64,000 nucleotides of DNA. Source: CAVTJL01 sp963752325 (GTDB lineage Bacteria; Pseudomonadota; Alphaproteobacteria; Geminicoccales; Geminicoccaceae). This document shows positions 26,477-35,622 of the stretch, piece by piece (within the stretch, counting starts at the first letter, position 1; each line of letters opens with the position of its first letter). The notes below the pieces were generated by a model. It was not told the DNA's origin and searched no databases. It saw only the letters and a program-made list of their open reading frames with translations. A program made the translations under genes and the position numbers. The stretch spans positions 1,302,001-1,366,000 of the forward strand of contig CAVVXU010000005.1 in NCBI GenBank assembly GCA_963752325.1. The letters run 5' to 3'.

Positions 26477-27526
26477 TCAGGGAAGGACCCTGTTGCGACG
26501 GAACTCGCCAAGCAGGTCGAGGACTCGCTCCTCGGTGTCGATCACCTCCGTGAAGCCGTGGCGAATGCGCTTGCCGTCGTCGAGGAGCAGATCCCAGTCG
26601 GTCTGGAAGACGAAGTCGGCGAACGGCCAGGCGGCGACCTCGTCATACGCATAACCAGCGAGGCCGTGCCTGCGGACGATCTCGTCCCAGATCAGGCCCT
26701 TGTCGGCCATGAAGCTTGCGAGATCGAGCTTCTGGGGTGCCGCTACCTCCATCTCGAACAGCTTGGCGATGCGTGGCCAGAGGCTGTCCCACCGAAAGCA
26801 GTCGCCGTCTGTGACGTTGTAGGCCTGGTTGGCACATCCGGGGGCGGTGGCCGCCCAGAGCGTCGCCCGCGCCAGGAGGCCGGCGTCGGTGAACTGCATC
26901 AGCGTATGATAGGCGCCGGGCTTGCCGGGAAAGCGCAAGGGCAGGCCCAGCTCCTTCGAGATCGCCGCGTAGACGCCCGTGACCAGCAGAATGTTCATCG
27001 GGTTCTTCACGGCAAAGCCCAGAACCGCCTCGGGCCTGACGGCGGACCAAGTCCAGCGCTTGCCATCCTGCAGGCGGCGCAGGAAATCTTCCTGGTCATA
27101 GTAGAAGTTGGGCGGCATCGAGCGCGGATCGGTCTCCTTGGCAGGCGTCTTGAAGGGCCCGAGATGGCGACCGTAGACCTTGCCGCCCTGCGTCAGGACG
27201 ATGCGCTCGAGGCCCTTCGCGATCGGCTCGACGATCTCGACCGGATTGACGAAGAGGGCGAGGTTGCGCTCGACATTGTCGGCGTTGATGCCGCCGTCGA
27301 GGCCGCAATAGAAGATGTGCGTGACGTCGCCGAGACCCGCCAGCCCCTTCTCGGCCGCGGCCCGGTCGAGAAGGTCGAGCGAGAGATAGCGTGCGCGGGT
27401 CTCGAAATCGGGGCGGCGCCGGGAGACCGCCACCACCTCCCACTCCGCGTGGCTGCAGAGCTCCTCGACAAGGCGGCGGCCGATGACGCCGAGACCGCCG
27501 ATCACCAGCGCCTTCTTGGACGGCAT
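26477..27526 (-). CDS. SDR family protein of the PRISE type (enone reductase-like)
   Basis: 349 aa. VIGGLGVIGRRLVEEL at the N-terminus is the extended-SDR nucleotide site. The stretch GGKVYGRHLGPFKTPAKE, then PPNFYYDQEDFL near residue 140, matches PRISE enzymes (progesterone 5-beta-reductase/iridoid synthase-like), where the Tyr in this stretch is catalytic and reduces an enone with NADPH. Substrate unknown. It follows the LLM flavin oxidoreductase on the same strand after 64 bases with a strong hairpin between, and is probably part of the importer-linked operon. Confidence 0.82.
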   Translation of the reverse strand: MPSKKALVIGGLGVIGRRLVEELCSHAEWEVVAVSRRRPDFETRARYLSLDLLDRAAAEKGLAGLGDVTHIFYCGLDGGINADNVERNLALFVNPVEIVEPIAKGLERIVLTQGGKVYGRHLGPFKTPAKETDPRSMPPNFYYDQEDFLRRLQDGKRWTWSAVRPEAVLGFAVKNPMNILLVTGVYAAISKELGLPLRFPGKPGAYHTLMQFTDAGLLARATLWAATAPGCANQAYNVTDGDCFRWDSLWPRIAKLFEMEVAAPQKLDLASFMADKGLIWDEIVRRHGLAGYAYDEVAAWPFADFVFQTDWDLLLDDGKRIRHGFTEVIDTEERVLDLLGEFRRNRVLP

Positions 27527-27551
27527 GCCGGAACCTCCCGTCTTTGCTTTT

Positions 27552-27585
27552 CCCCCCGCCCCGGGCTGCTGCCCGGGGCGGGGGG
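27552..27585 (-). terminator. 15-bp GC hairpin between LLM and PRISE genes
   Basis: CCCCCCGCCCCGGGC (27552-27566), loop TGCT, GCCCGGGGCGGGGGG (27571-27585). A perfect and very stable stem just after the LLM stop. On the coding (minus) strand it is followed by AAAAGCAAAG instead of a U-tract, so it may act as attenuator or RNA-stability element rather than as a classical terminator. Confidence 0.55.
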
Positions 27586-27590
27586 CGCCT

Positions 27591-28694
27591 TTACTCGGCG
27601 GCCTTGAGGCTGGCCTGGTGGCTCTGCAGCTTGGGCATGACCTGCTCGGCCAGAAGGCGCATCGAGGTCTGGTGCAGCGCCGGGCGGTCCCAGTCCTTAT
27701 GCGTCATGAGCAGCGTGCCGAAGCCGCCCACCTCGTCCACCAGCGCCACCAGCTGGTCCAGCACCCGCTTGGGTCCGCCGCTGATCACCATCCACTCCAT
27801 GCACTTTTGCACCGTCACCGCCTCGTCGGGCAGGCTCAGGTCCGGCTTGAAGATCTTGAGGAGCTTGAAGGTCGCGAGATTGTCCCGGAGATAGGCGTAG
27901 TACCAGCCGAAGGCCGAGGCGTCGTTGGCGAGATAGTCGGCCGCCTCCTGGTCGCTCTCGGTCACCAGGATCGAGCGTGCCAGCCGCCAGCTGGCGCGGT
28001 CCGGCCGCCTGCCCGCCGCCTCCGCCCCCAGCCGGTACTGCTCCCAGTGGCTCTTCGCATGCGCCACCGGCATGAAGTTGGCCGAGACCAGCCCCCAGCC
28101 GCGCTCGCCGGCCAGCCGGGCGGTGCTCGAGGACGGGCTCATCGCCGAGACCGCCAAGGGCGGGTAGGGCTTCTGGAAGGGCTTGAGCATCGGGCCGATG
28201 CCCAGCTGCAGCTGGCAGGCCTCGTCGATCGTGATGTCCCAGTGCTTGCCCGGGATGTGGTAGGGCGGATCCGAGGCCCAGATCTTGTGGATGATCTCGA
28301 TCGCCTCGACCATCATCTCCGAGCGGTTCTTGTCCATCGTCTTGAAGAGCTCGAAGTCCGAGCCGAGCCCGCCCGGGCCCACGCCCATGATGTAGCGGCC
28401 ACCCGAGAGATGATCGAACAAGGCCACATTGCCCGCCACCTGGGCCGGGTGGTGCTGCGGCAGGTTGATGACGCCCGTGGCGAACTTTATCTTTTTCGTC
28501 TGGTGGATCAGCGTCGCCATGAACTGCAGCGGATCGGGGATCGGCTCCGTGCTGCACGAATAGTGCTCGCCCACCCAGGCCTCGTCATAGCCCAGCTCCT
28601 CCGCCAGCAGGATCGCGTCCAGATCGTCCCGCAACACGTCCCCGTAAGGCCGCTTCGGGTCGTGAAGCGGCATCATGAACAAGCCAAGCTGCAT
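27591..28694 (-). CDS. LLM-class flavin-dependent oxidoreductase (luciferase-like)
   Basis: 367 aa from the ATG at 28694; an upstream extension lacks homology. MQLGLFMMPLHDP is the typical beta-1 start, followed by AEELGYDEAWVGEHYS, ATGVINLPQHHPAQVAGNVA and GRYIMGVGPGGLGSDFELF, the core of bacterial luciferase-like monooxygenases that use FMNH2 or F420. It probably oxygenates an imported organic compound in the cytoplasm. It lies 45 bases downstream of the fused permease gene on the same strand, hence probably one transcript. Confidence 0.88.
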   Translation of the reverse strand: MQLGLFMMPLHDPKRPYGDVLRDDLDAILLAEELGYDEAWVGEHYSCSTEPIPDPLQFMATLIHQTKKIKFATGVINLPQHHPAQVAGNVALFDHLSGGRYIMGVGPGGLGSDFELFKTMDKNRSEMMVEAIEIIHKIWASDPPYHIPGKHWDITIDEACQLQLGIGPMLKPFQKPYPPLAVSAMSPSSSTARLAGERGWGLVSANFMPVAHAKSHWEQYRLGAEAAGRRPDRASWRLARSILVTESDQEAADYLANDASAFGWYYAYLRDNLATFKLLKIFKPDLSLPDEAVTVQKCMEWMVISGGPKRVLDQLVALVDEVGGFGTLLMTHKDWDRPALHQTSMRLLAEQVMPKLQSHQASLKAAE

Positions 28695-28739
28695 CGTAGG
28701 TCTCCCGAATGGATCCGATATTGAGCTGCCGGCCAAGAG

Positions 28740-30755
28740 CTAGGCGCCCGTGCCGGCGCTACGTCCGTGAAGCAGCAGCATGCCGACGATGACGATGCCG
28801 TAGATGATCTGCCGGCTAGCCTCGGGCATCTGCATGACCGAGAGCGAGCTCGAGAGCAGGGTGATGACGAGCGTGCCGGCGACCGTACCGAGATAGCTGC
28901 CCCGGCCGCCCAGGATATGCGTGCCACCAAGAACGACGGCGGCGACGGCGGGCAGCAGGTACTCGTTGCCCATACCCTGGTAGGACTGGTCCAGGCGGCC
29001 GGCCAGGAGCACACCACCCAGGGCGTTGCAGAAGCCGCTGATCACGAAGGCGGTGACCAGGACGCGGCTGGTCCGAATGCCGGAAAGGTAGGATGCTCGC
29101 TCGCGGTTGCCGATGGCGTAGATTGCCCGGCCGAAGGTCGAGCGACCGAGCATCACGACGAAGGCAATGCCGACCACGACCCACACCCACAGGATGTTGG
29201 GAATGCCGAAGACGCCCATGTCGCGGCCGATCACGAGCATGAGCGGCGAAGCCTTGGTCTGCGGCGCGAACCCGCCGGTGTAGACGACCGCCAGACCCAG
29301 AAGCACGGCGTTCATCGCAAGCGTCAAGATCATCGAGGGCAGGCGCAGATAGCCGACCCCGAAGCCGTTGAGGAGCCCGACTAGAGCGCCGACGGCGAGG
29401 CCCGCCGGAATGGCGAGATCGGCATAGACGCCGCCCAGGCCGGCAAGCGTGGTCGCCATCATCGCCGAGACCGTCATGACCCAGGGCAAAGAAAGGTCGA
29501 TATGGCCGAGGAGGATGACGGTCATGGCACCGCTCGCCACGAGGCCGAGAATGACCGCGATCCGCAGCTGCTGGACGAGATAGCCTACCGAGAGGAAGGA
29601 CGGCAGATAGAGGCTGCCGATCAGCACGATCAGGACAATGGCCGCGAGCGAGACCAGCACCGAGTTGTCGAGACCGGGGACGAGCGGTTTCTGGGCCGGC
29701 AGTCGGCGGCTGACCTCCTGGCCGCTCATCAGGTCGAGGCGGTTCTTGAGACGGAGGACGCGGCCGGCGCCGAGGCCGATGGCCACCAGCAGGACGACGC
29801 CCTCGAAGAGCGGCTGGGCCAGCGGCGAGACCCCGGCGAAGAACAGGACGCCGTTGATCGTGCGCAGGACATAGGCACCGATGATCGAGCCCACCACCCC
29901 GCCGCTGCCGCCGAGCAGTGAGGTGCCGCCGATCACGACGGCCGCGATCGAGCGCAGCGTGTACTCGTCGCCGACATGGGCGTCACCGCTCAGCGTCTGG
30001 AAGCCGAGAAACAGTCCCCCGCAGGCAGCGAGCACGCCGCCCAGCGTGTAAGCCCAGAGCTTGGCGCGATCGGTATCCAGCCCGGACATGTAGGCGGCGC
30101 TCTCCGAGGATCCCGCCGCATAGCAGGCCCGGCCGATCATCGATCTCTTGAATGGCACCCAGACGACGAGCAAGACGGCGACGAGGAGAATGAGCGCGGT
30201 GGGCACCATCCCGAAGATGTCCGTCGTGAGGACGTCGCCCAGCGTCTCGTCGATCTCGCCGCCCGGTATCGGCCGGACCAGATAGGCGAGGCCGGTGAAG
30301 ATGGCGGCAGTCGCGAGGGTCGCGATGATAGGCTGGATCCGGCCGAAGACGACGATGATGCCGTTGAGCAGGCCGCAGGCGGCGCCGGTGGCGAGGACGA
30401 GCACGATGCCGCCTGCGACCTGCAGAGGCGGGCCATTCACGACCACCGATGCAACGCAGTTGGTGAGCGCCACCACGGTGCCGACCGAAAGGTCGAGGCC
30501 TCCGGTGAGGACGGGCAGGGTCTGGGCCATCGCCGCAAAGGAGAGAGCCAGCCCCTGATTGGCCGCGGTCTCGATGACAAAGAGGCTGAGCCCGCGCGGA
30601 TGGATGGTGAGGAAGGTCGCGAAGAGGACGACGAAGACGAGGAGCGCCAGGAGAACGCCCTGGTTGCGCCGAAGCCAGAGGGTGAGGTCGGGCGACAGGA
30701 CGCCACCCGACGCGCCGGGCGGCGCCCGGTCGATGGAGAGTTCCTGCCTTGCCAT
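28740..30755 (-). CDS. Fused double ABC permease (RbsC-like, CUT2)
   Basis: 671 aa, twice the usual RbsC length. The first permease domain spans about residues 25-325 (PVLTGGLDLSVGTVVALTNC; IAAVVIGGTSLLGGSGGVVG), the second about 350-670 (VILLGHIDLSLPWVMTVSAM; VAAVVLGGTHILGGRGSYLG). Each carries its own GGxDLS-like and GGTxLLGG motifs. A single protein therefore supplies both halves of the membrane channel. The ATG overlaps the ATPase stop as ATGA. No frame change occurs at the junction, so the fusion is real. Confidence 0.88.
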   Translation of the reverse strand: MARQELSIDRAPPGASGGVLSPDLTLWLRRNQGVLLALLVFVVLFATFLTIHPRGLSLFVIETAANQGLALSFAAMAQTLPVLTGGLDLSVGTVVALTNCVASVVVNGPPLQVAGGIVLVLATGAACGLLNGIIVVFGRIQPIIATLATAAIFTGLAYLVRPIPGGEIDETLGDVLTTDIFGMVPTALILLVAVLLVVWVPFKRSMIGRACYAAGSSESAAYMSGLDTDRAKLWAYTLGGVLAACGGLFLGFQTLSGDAHVGDEYTLRSIAAVVIGGTSLLGGSGGVVGSIIGAYVLRTINGVLFFAGVSPLAQPLFEGVVLLVAIGLGAGRVLRLKNRLDLMSGQEVSRRLPAQKPLVPGLDNSVLVSLAAIVLIVLIGSLYLPSFLSVGYLVQQLRIAVILGLVASGAMTVILLGHIDLSLPWVMTVSAMMATTLAGLGGVYADLAIPAGLAVGALVGLLNGFGVGYLRLPSMILTLAMNAVLLGLAVVYTGGFAPQTKASPLMLVIGRDMGVFGIPNILWVWVVVGIAFVVMLGRSTFGRAIYAIGNRERASYLSGIRTSRVLVTAFVISGFCNALGGVLLAGRLDQSYQGMGNEYLLPAVAAVVLGGTHILGGRGSYLGTVAGTLVITLLSSSLSVMQMPEASRQIIYGIVIVGMLLLHGRSAGTGA

Positions 30756-32353
30756 CAGCCAGCCGCCTCGCTGGCCAGCGGCATGGCGAATGCGGCGCCC
30801 ACGATGTTGCTCTCGGTGATCTCCGGCCCCACGAGTTCGCGGACGACACCGCCACGGTAGAGAATGAGAACCCGCTCGCACATGCCGAGCAGCTCCTCAT
30901 AGTCGGTGCTGTAGAAGAGAATTGCTGCCCCGTCGTCGGCCAGACGCCGCATCAGCTCATAGATCTCCTGCTTGGTGCCGACGTCGATGCCGCGGGTCGG
31001 GTCCATGAGCAGGATGACGCGGGGTTTCGTCAGCAGCCACTTCGCGACGACCACCTTCTGCTGGTTGCCGCCCGAGAGCGTGCCGACCGGACTGTCAGCC
31101 GAAGGCGCCTTGATCTTCAGGCTTTCGGTCGCCTCGTCGACGGCGGCCCGCTCCAGCCGGGGATCGATGAGGAAGCCTCGCGAGATCCGGTCGAGCGATG
31201 CCAGCGTCACGTTCTCGCGTACAGACATCGACAGCATCAGGCCTTCGCTTTTGCGATCCTCGGGCACGAGCGCCAGGCCAAAACCTGCCGACTTGGCGGT
31301 CGCGGGACTGCCGAGAACAACAGGCTTGCCGTCGATCGCTATCGTGCCGCGCACGTCGCGGAGCACGCCGAAGAGGGCGAGAAGCAGCTCGCTCTGGCCC
31401 TGGCCGTCGAGCCCGCCGAGGCCGACGATCTCACCCGCCGAGATGCCAAGCGAGATGTCGTGCAGCCGGTCCGTCCAGGAGAGGTGGCTCACGGACAGGA
31501 CGGGCTGGGAATGCGGCCTGGCCGCCGGCTTCGGCGGATAGACCTGAGAGATCTCGCGCCCGATCATCATCTGGACGATCTCGTCCGGCGTGCGCGAGCC
31601 CTGGGCGAATGTCTCGATGTGCCGCGCGCTACGGAACACCGAGCAGGTATCGGCCAGCGCGTCGACCTCGTGCATCCGATGCGAGATAAAGAGAATGGAT
31701 ATCCCCTCGTCGCGCAGGCGATAGAGGATCTTGTAGACGGTCTCGACATCCGCCGAGGTCAGGGCAGAGGTCGCCTCGTCAAGGATCAGGATCCGCGGAC
31801 GGCGGCCGAGCGCCTTGGCGAGCTCGATCAGCTGCCGGCGCGACAGCGGCAGGTCGCTCACCGGCTGCCTGGGATTGACATCCGGACAATGAACAAGCTC
31901 GAGAAGCTCCTCGGCCCGCCGCCGCTGAGCGGCGCGGTCGACGAAGCCCCAGCGTCCGGCCGCCGTCGTGATGCAGATGTTCTCCTCGACACTGAGGTCG
32001 GGAACGAGCGACAGCTCCTGGAAGACCGAGACGATGCCGCGACCGACCGCGTCACTCGGGCTGCCGAGCCGGATGTGCTCGCCGTCGAGGACGATCTCTC
32101 CGGTGTCGGGCCGGACGACGCCGCTGATCACCTTGATCAGGGTGCTCTTGCCCGCCCCGTTCTCACCCAGCACCGCATGAATGGACCCCTGGTGCGCCTC
32201 GAAGTCGACCTCGTTGAGCGCCACGACGCCACCGAACGCCTTGCTGATGCCCCGCAGGCTCAAGAGCGGCGATTCGCTCGGTTCCCGCTGGCGCATCGCC
32301 GGCCCCGCTGACGTCACGGAGGCCGGCGATGCCGACGATGAGAGTGTCGGCAT
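30755..32353 (-). CDS. Sugar-type ABC transporter ATP-binding protein (CUT2, two ATPase domains)
   Basis: About 532 aa. N-terminal domain: Walker A GENGAGKST, Walker B ILILDEATSAL. The second domain has the usual degenerate P-loop (GLGGLDGQGQSELLLALFG), signature LSGGNQQKVVVAKW and MDPTRGIDVGTK. This two-domain layout is that of RbsA/MglA. The start may be the ATG at 32353 or a GTG two codons upstream; no clear ribosome binding site. It powers the fused permease. Confidence 0.9.
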   Translation of the reverse strand: MPTLSSSASPASVTSAGPAMRQREPSESPLLSLRGISKAFGGVVALNEVDFEAHQGSIHAVLGENGAGKSTLIKVISGVVRPDTGEIVLDGEHIRLGSPSDAVGRGIVSVFQELSLVPDLSVEENICITTAAGRWGFVDRAAQRRRAEELLELVHCPDVNPRQPVSDLPLSRRQLIELAKALGRRPRILILDEATSALTSADVETVYKILYRLRDEGISILFISHRMHEVDALADTCSVFRSARHIETFAQGSRTPDEIVQMMIGREISQVYPPKPAARPHSQPVLSVSHLSWTDRLHDISLGISAGEIVGLGGLDGQGQSELLLALFGVLRDVRGTIAIDGKPVVLGSPATAKSAGFGLALVPEDRKSEGLMLSMSVRENVTLASLDRISRGFLIDPRLERAAVDEATESLKIKAPSADSPVGTLSGGNQQKVVVAKWLLTKPRVILLMDPTRGIDVGTKQEIYELMRRLADDGAAILFYSTDYEELLGMCERVLILYRGGVVRELVGPEITESNIVGAAFAMPLASEAAG

Positions 32354-32375
32354 CGCCACGACCCGCTTGTCCCGC

Positions 32376-33495
32376 TCAGGTATTGTCGGGGGTCTGCTTC
32401 AGGAGATCCTTCGGCGGAATGACCACTTTGCATTCCGGTATGTCGGCGCCATCCTGGAAGTTATCGGGCAGATCCGCGAAGTAGTTCACGCCTTCCTTGA
32501 GATCCTTGGAATAGAGCGTCGGGATCGGCAGCGCGATCTGCTGCGGCAGGACCTTCCCCTGAAGCTCCGCGATCGCGGCCTGCATCGCCACGACGGCCAT
32601 GTAGGGCGTCTGAACGCGCGCGATCGCGGTCCAGCCACCGTCGTGGATCATCTTGAGCGAGCCGTTCTCGCCCGAGGTGCCGAGCGGGATCTTGGGATGC
32701 TTGGCGTCGTTCAACGCGTTCAAGAGGCCCGTGGAGGCGTGCTGGGCCACGATGCCGATGAAGTTGCCATAGGTGGCGATGGCGTCGCTCACCACCTTCT
32801 GGGTGGTGCCGTCATCCCAGTTGCCAACGACGGTCACGACCTCGATGCCGGGCTGATTGTCGAAGACCATGTGCATCGCCGCCGAGCGGTCGCGATCGAC
32901 CGAGTTGCCGGGGAGGCCGCGCACCTCGAGCACCTTGCCGGTCTTGGTCTCGAGATTGTCGTAGACGAACTGCGCCTTGACCTTCTCGAACTCGATCTGC
33001 GGCTCGTTGACGACGATGATGTCCTTGGAATCGATCGCGTTGTCGAACGAGACCAGGACGGTGCCGGCGCGGTTGGCGCGCTTGATCACTGGACCGAACG
33101 AGGTCGGGTTGACCGCGTTGATGACGATGCCGTCATAGCCGGCAGCGATCAGGTTATCGACGGCGCCGATCTGGGCGGCCACGTCGGTGCCCGTGCTGAC
33201 GATCTTGAGCTCCTTGATATCCTTCGCGTTCTGGGGATCGCCCGCCCATGCCTTGAGGCCCTGGATCATCTGGATGCGCCAGCTGTTGCCGACGAATCCG
33301 TTGACCAGGGCGAGCCTGATAGGGGCCGGGCCGCGCCTTGATCGAGAGGGTCTTGGTGACCCCCTCGGTCGGCCTGAAGCAGCTGGGGTTGTAGGTGTCC
33401 GCGGCCCAGCTTTGACCCGCTGTCGCGGTGAGAAACGCGCCGGCGATCGCCATTGCGGCAACCATAGCCCTCCGGCCAAGCCTGTGCTCTATCAT
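32376..33495 (-). CDS. Sugar-type ABC transporter substrate-binding protein (CUT2; one frameshift)
   Basis: About 372 aa. The ATG at 33495 opens MIEHRLGRRAMVAAMAIAGA, a signal peptide cleaved near SWAADTYNPS. Near 33321 one base (A on the plus strand) breaks the frame; removed, SIKARPGP joins IRLALVNGFVGNSWRIQMIQ. The rest is a periplasmic binding protein 4/RbsB fold (IAAGYDGIVINAVNPTSFG; GSVDRDRSAA-like region as PGNSVDRDRSAAMHM). A cysteine pair (PSCFRP and PECKVV) may form a disulfide. First gene of the CUT2-LLM-PRISE operon. Confidence 0.85.
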
Positions 33496-33677
33496 CGTTG
33501 TCTGCCTCCCGTTAGGCTTGTTACGCTCGAGCAGGGCCTCTCAACCGTGCTCTTGACCAGGCAGCCTAGCCGTACCGTGGCAAGCTGCCTGTAATCCGCC
33601 TCCCTTCTTGGGGCCGCCGTCCGTCCGTGGCAAGCGCACGACCGCGCTCCCGGCCCAGCACTAGCGGATGGCGGGAC

Positions 33678-33694
33678 ATCACCAAAATAGTGAT
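33678..33694. promoter_or_regulatory. Operator-like dyad
   Basis: ATCAC (33678-33682), CAAAATA, GTGAT (33690-33694). Together with the dyad nine bases downstream it lies between two divergent importer operons. Short arms make it a weak candidate on its own. Confidence 0.35.
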
Positions 33695-33702
33695 TTCATG
33701 GA

Positions 33703-33718
33703 AAAGTCATAGGACTTT
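33703..33718. promoter_or_regulatory. Operator-like dyad
   Basis: AAAGTC (33703-33708), ATAG, GACTTT (33713-33718). A 16-bp palindrome with AT-rich arms in a GC-rich region, suited to a helix-turn-helix dimer. No regulator gene is adjacent. Confidence 0.4.
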
Positions 33719-33881
33719 GTGATGATCCTCACGGCGATAGACCCTGGCGTGATCGGTATCCGGGCGAGCGCCTTCCCAGGCCTCGACGTTCTGCTATAAG
33801 CCATCGCCATCAGGGAACAACGCCGGCACCGGGGAAATCATCCGCCCGGGAACTGTCGGGAGAGATCGGGAGGCAGAGGCA

Positions 33882-35555
33882 ATGACGAGCGAGCGCGAGC
33901 AGCGCGAGTTCGAGGCTGGACTCCGCGAAGATGTCGATGCTTGGCTGAGAGGCGACACCTCGAGGCGCACGTTCCTGGAGCGCCTGGCGATGCTCGGCGG
34001 CGCCGCGGCCATCGGAGGCTCTGCGCTGCGGCTGGCGGGGCTCGGCGTGGCGCCTGCCTATGCGGCCGACAGCGTCGACCTGGCATCGCCCGATACGCCT
34101 TTGGGCAAGGCGCAGGCCGCCGCCATCGAGGCGTCGACCAAGGGGCCGACCGATGGCTCGGCCTATCGCGCCGTCGAGGCGGCCAAGAAGCTCTCGGGCG
34201 TCACCCTCAACATGACCTACGAGGCCGGTCTCCAGGCGCTCGAGCCGCGCAACTTCTCGGGCCCTCTCTGGAAGCAGCTGACCGGCGCCGACTTCAATGT
34301 CGTCGAGCTTCCGCACCCCGACCAGTACTCAAAGCCGATCGCCGAGCACATCGCGATGTCGGGTGCCTATGACATACTCGACATCGAGCCATCGTGGATT
34401 CCACCGCTGGCGAACGGTGGCGTGATCGCGCCGATCGACGACTATGTCGAGAAGTATATGAACAAGGCGGACCTGAACGACTACCACCCGCTCTACAGGG
34501 CCATGCCGACCTACAAGGGCAAGCGGTGGGGCGTGTTCGACGACGGCGACGTCTTCGCTCTCTACTATCGCAAAGACATCTTCGGCGACGAGAAGCTGAA
34601 GTCGGCCTACAAGGCAAAGTTCAAGCAGGATCTTCAGGTGCCACGGACCTGGGACGAGTATTCCCAGGTGGCGCAGTTCATCACGGACCAGCTGGCGCCC
34701 AAGGTCTACGGCTCCGTGCACTTCAGGAAGGCCGGCAGCCCCGGCAACCAGTTCGCCTTCGAGCAGCAGTTCCGTGCGAACGGCGGCGTCTTCTTCGACG
34801 ACAAGACGATGAAGGCGCAGCTCGTCTCCGACGCCGGCATCAAGACGCTGCAGCAGATGGTGGCGCAGAACAAGGCGTCGATGCCCGGCAACAACGACAT
34901 GGATGCGGTTGCCGCCTGGGCCGCCTGGCTCCAGGGCAAGAGCGCCATGCTGTTCTCCTGGCCGCCCACGGGCCGCATGTCTGAGAACTACTCGCAGCGC
35001 GCCAAGGCCATCAACTTCGTGCCGTCCTCGGAGATCGTGGGGAAGGTCGGCTATGCCGTCGTGCCCGGCAATCCCCAGCACGCCTCGGGCTACGTCAAGG
35101 CGCTGGCCGCCGACTCGGCAAATGCCGAGGCCGCCTATCTCTTCATGCAGTGGGTAACGAGCCCGAGCGTCTCGCTCGTCCGGGTAATGCTGCCCTACAC
35201 GCTGCGCGACCCCTACAGGCTGTCGCACTATACGTCACCGCTCTACCGCTCGCTCTGGCCCGACGCCAAGGACTACCTTATCAATCTCAGCAACTCGGCC
35301 AATGTTGCGGTCATCGACATCACGATGCCCGGCTCGCAGGACTATGCGCTCTCGCTCGATCGGATGTGCACGGCGGTCTGGGCCGGCGAGGACCCGAAGG
35401 CTGCGCTGGAGCGGGCGGCTCAGGAGTGGGATTCGGTGACGTCCAAGCTTGGCGTCGACGGCCAGCGGGAGGCCTATGAGCAGTTCAAGATGCTGCCGGG
35501 CTCCTACAAGGATCATACGGTCGAGGCGCTGGGCGAGGCCGTTCACCTGACCTGA
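33882..35555 (+). CDS. CUT1-type ABC transporter substrate-binding protein, Tat signal
   Basis: 557 aa, long for this family. A cytoplasmic head (EFEAGLREDVDAWLRGD) precedes a Tat motif, TSRRTFLERLAMLGGAA, ending near PAYAADS. The mature protein follows family 1 binding proteins: FDDGDVFALYYRKDIFGDE, GSPGNQFAFEQQFRANGG, AMLFSWPPTGRM. Tat export implies that it folds in the cytoplasm before export. Probable ligand a sugar or oligosaccharide derivative. It heads a three-gene operon lacking an ATPase. Confidence 0.87.
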   Translation: MTSEREQREFEAGLREDVDAWLRGDTSRRTFLERLAMLGGAAAIGGSALRLAGLGVAPAYAADSVDLASPDTPLGKAQAAAIEASTKGPTDGSAYRAVEAAKKLSGVTLNMTYEAGLQALEPRNFSGPLWKQLTGADFNVVELPHPDQYSKPIAEHIAMSGAYDILDIEPSWIPPLANGGVIAPIDDYVEKYMNKADLNDYHPLYRAMPTYKGKRWGVFDDGDVFALYYRKDIFGDEKLKSAYKAKFKQDLQVPRTWDEYSQVAQFITDQLAPKVYGSVHFRKAGSPGNQFAFEQQFRANGGVFFDDKTMKAQLVSDAGIKTLQQMVAQNKASMPGNNDMDAVAAWAAWLQGKSAMLFSWPPTGRMSENYSQRAKAINFVPSSEIVGKVGYAVVPGNPQHASGYVKALAADSANAEAAYLFMQWVTSPSVSLVRVMLPYTLRDPYRLSHYTSPLYRSLWPDAKDYLINLSNSANVAVIDITMPGSQDYALSLDRMCTAVWAGEDPKAALERAAQEWDSVTSKLGVDGQREAYEQFKMLPGSYKDHTVEALGEAVHLT

Positions 35556-35566
35556 TCTGACGAGCC

Positions 35567-35601
35567 GCTGCCCGCCGTGCCGACGATGGGCGGCGGGCAG
35601 C
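35567..35601 (+). other. Intercistronic hairpin behind the binding-protein gene
   Basis: GCTGCCCGCCG (35567-35577), 13-base loop, CGGCGGGCAGC (35591-35601). An 11-bp perfect stem between the binding-protein stop and the permease start. Such hairpins often protect the upstream message and lower permease expression relative to binding protein. Confidence 0.55.
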
Positions 35602-35622
35602 TCTCGATCTCGGACGACAAGG

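Larger units (their letters stand above)
33496..33881. other. 386-base divergent intergenic region
   Basis: It separates two binding-protein genes facing away from each other (CUT2 minus, CUT1 plus), so it should hold both promoters. No gene is supported here. AT-rich dyads at 33678-33694 and 33703-33718 are the only clear structures. Confidence 0.6.

Noticed and set aside
30749..32311. Plus-strand open frame of 520 codons
   Set aside because: Antisense to the double-domain ATPase gene, which shows both Walker and signature motifs.
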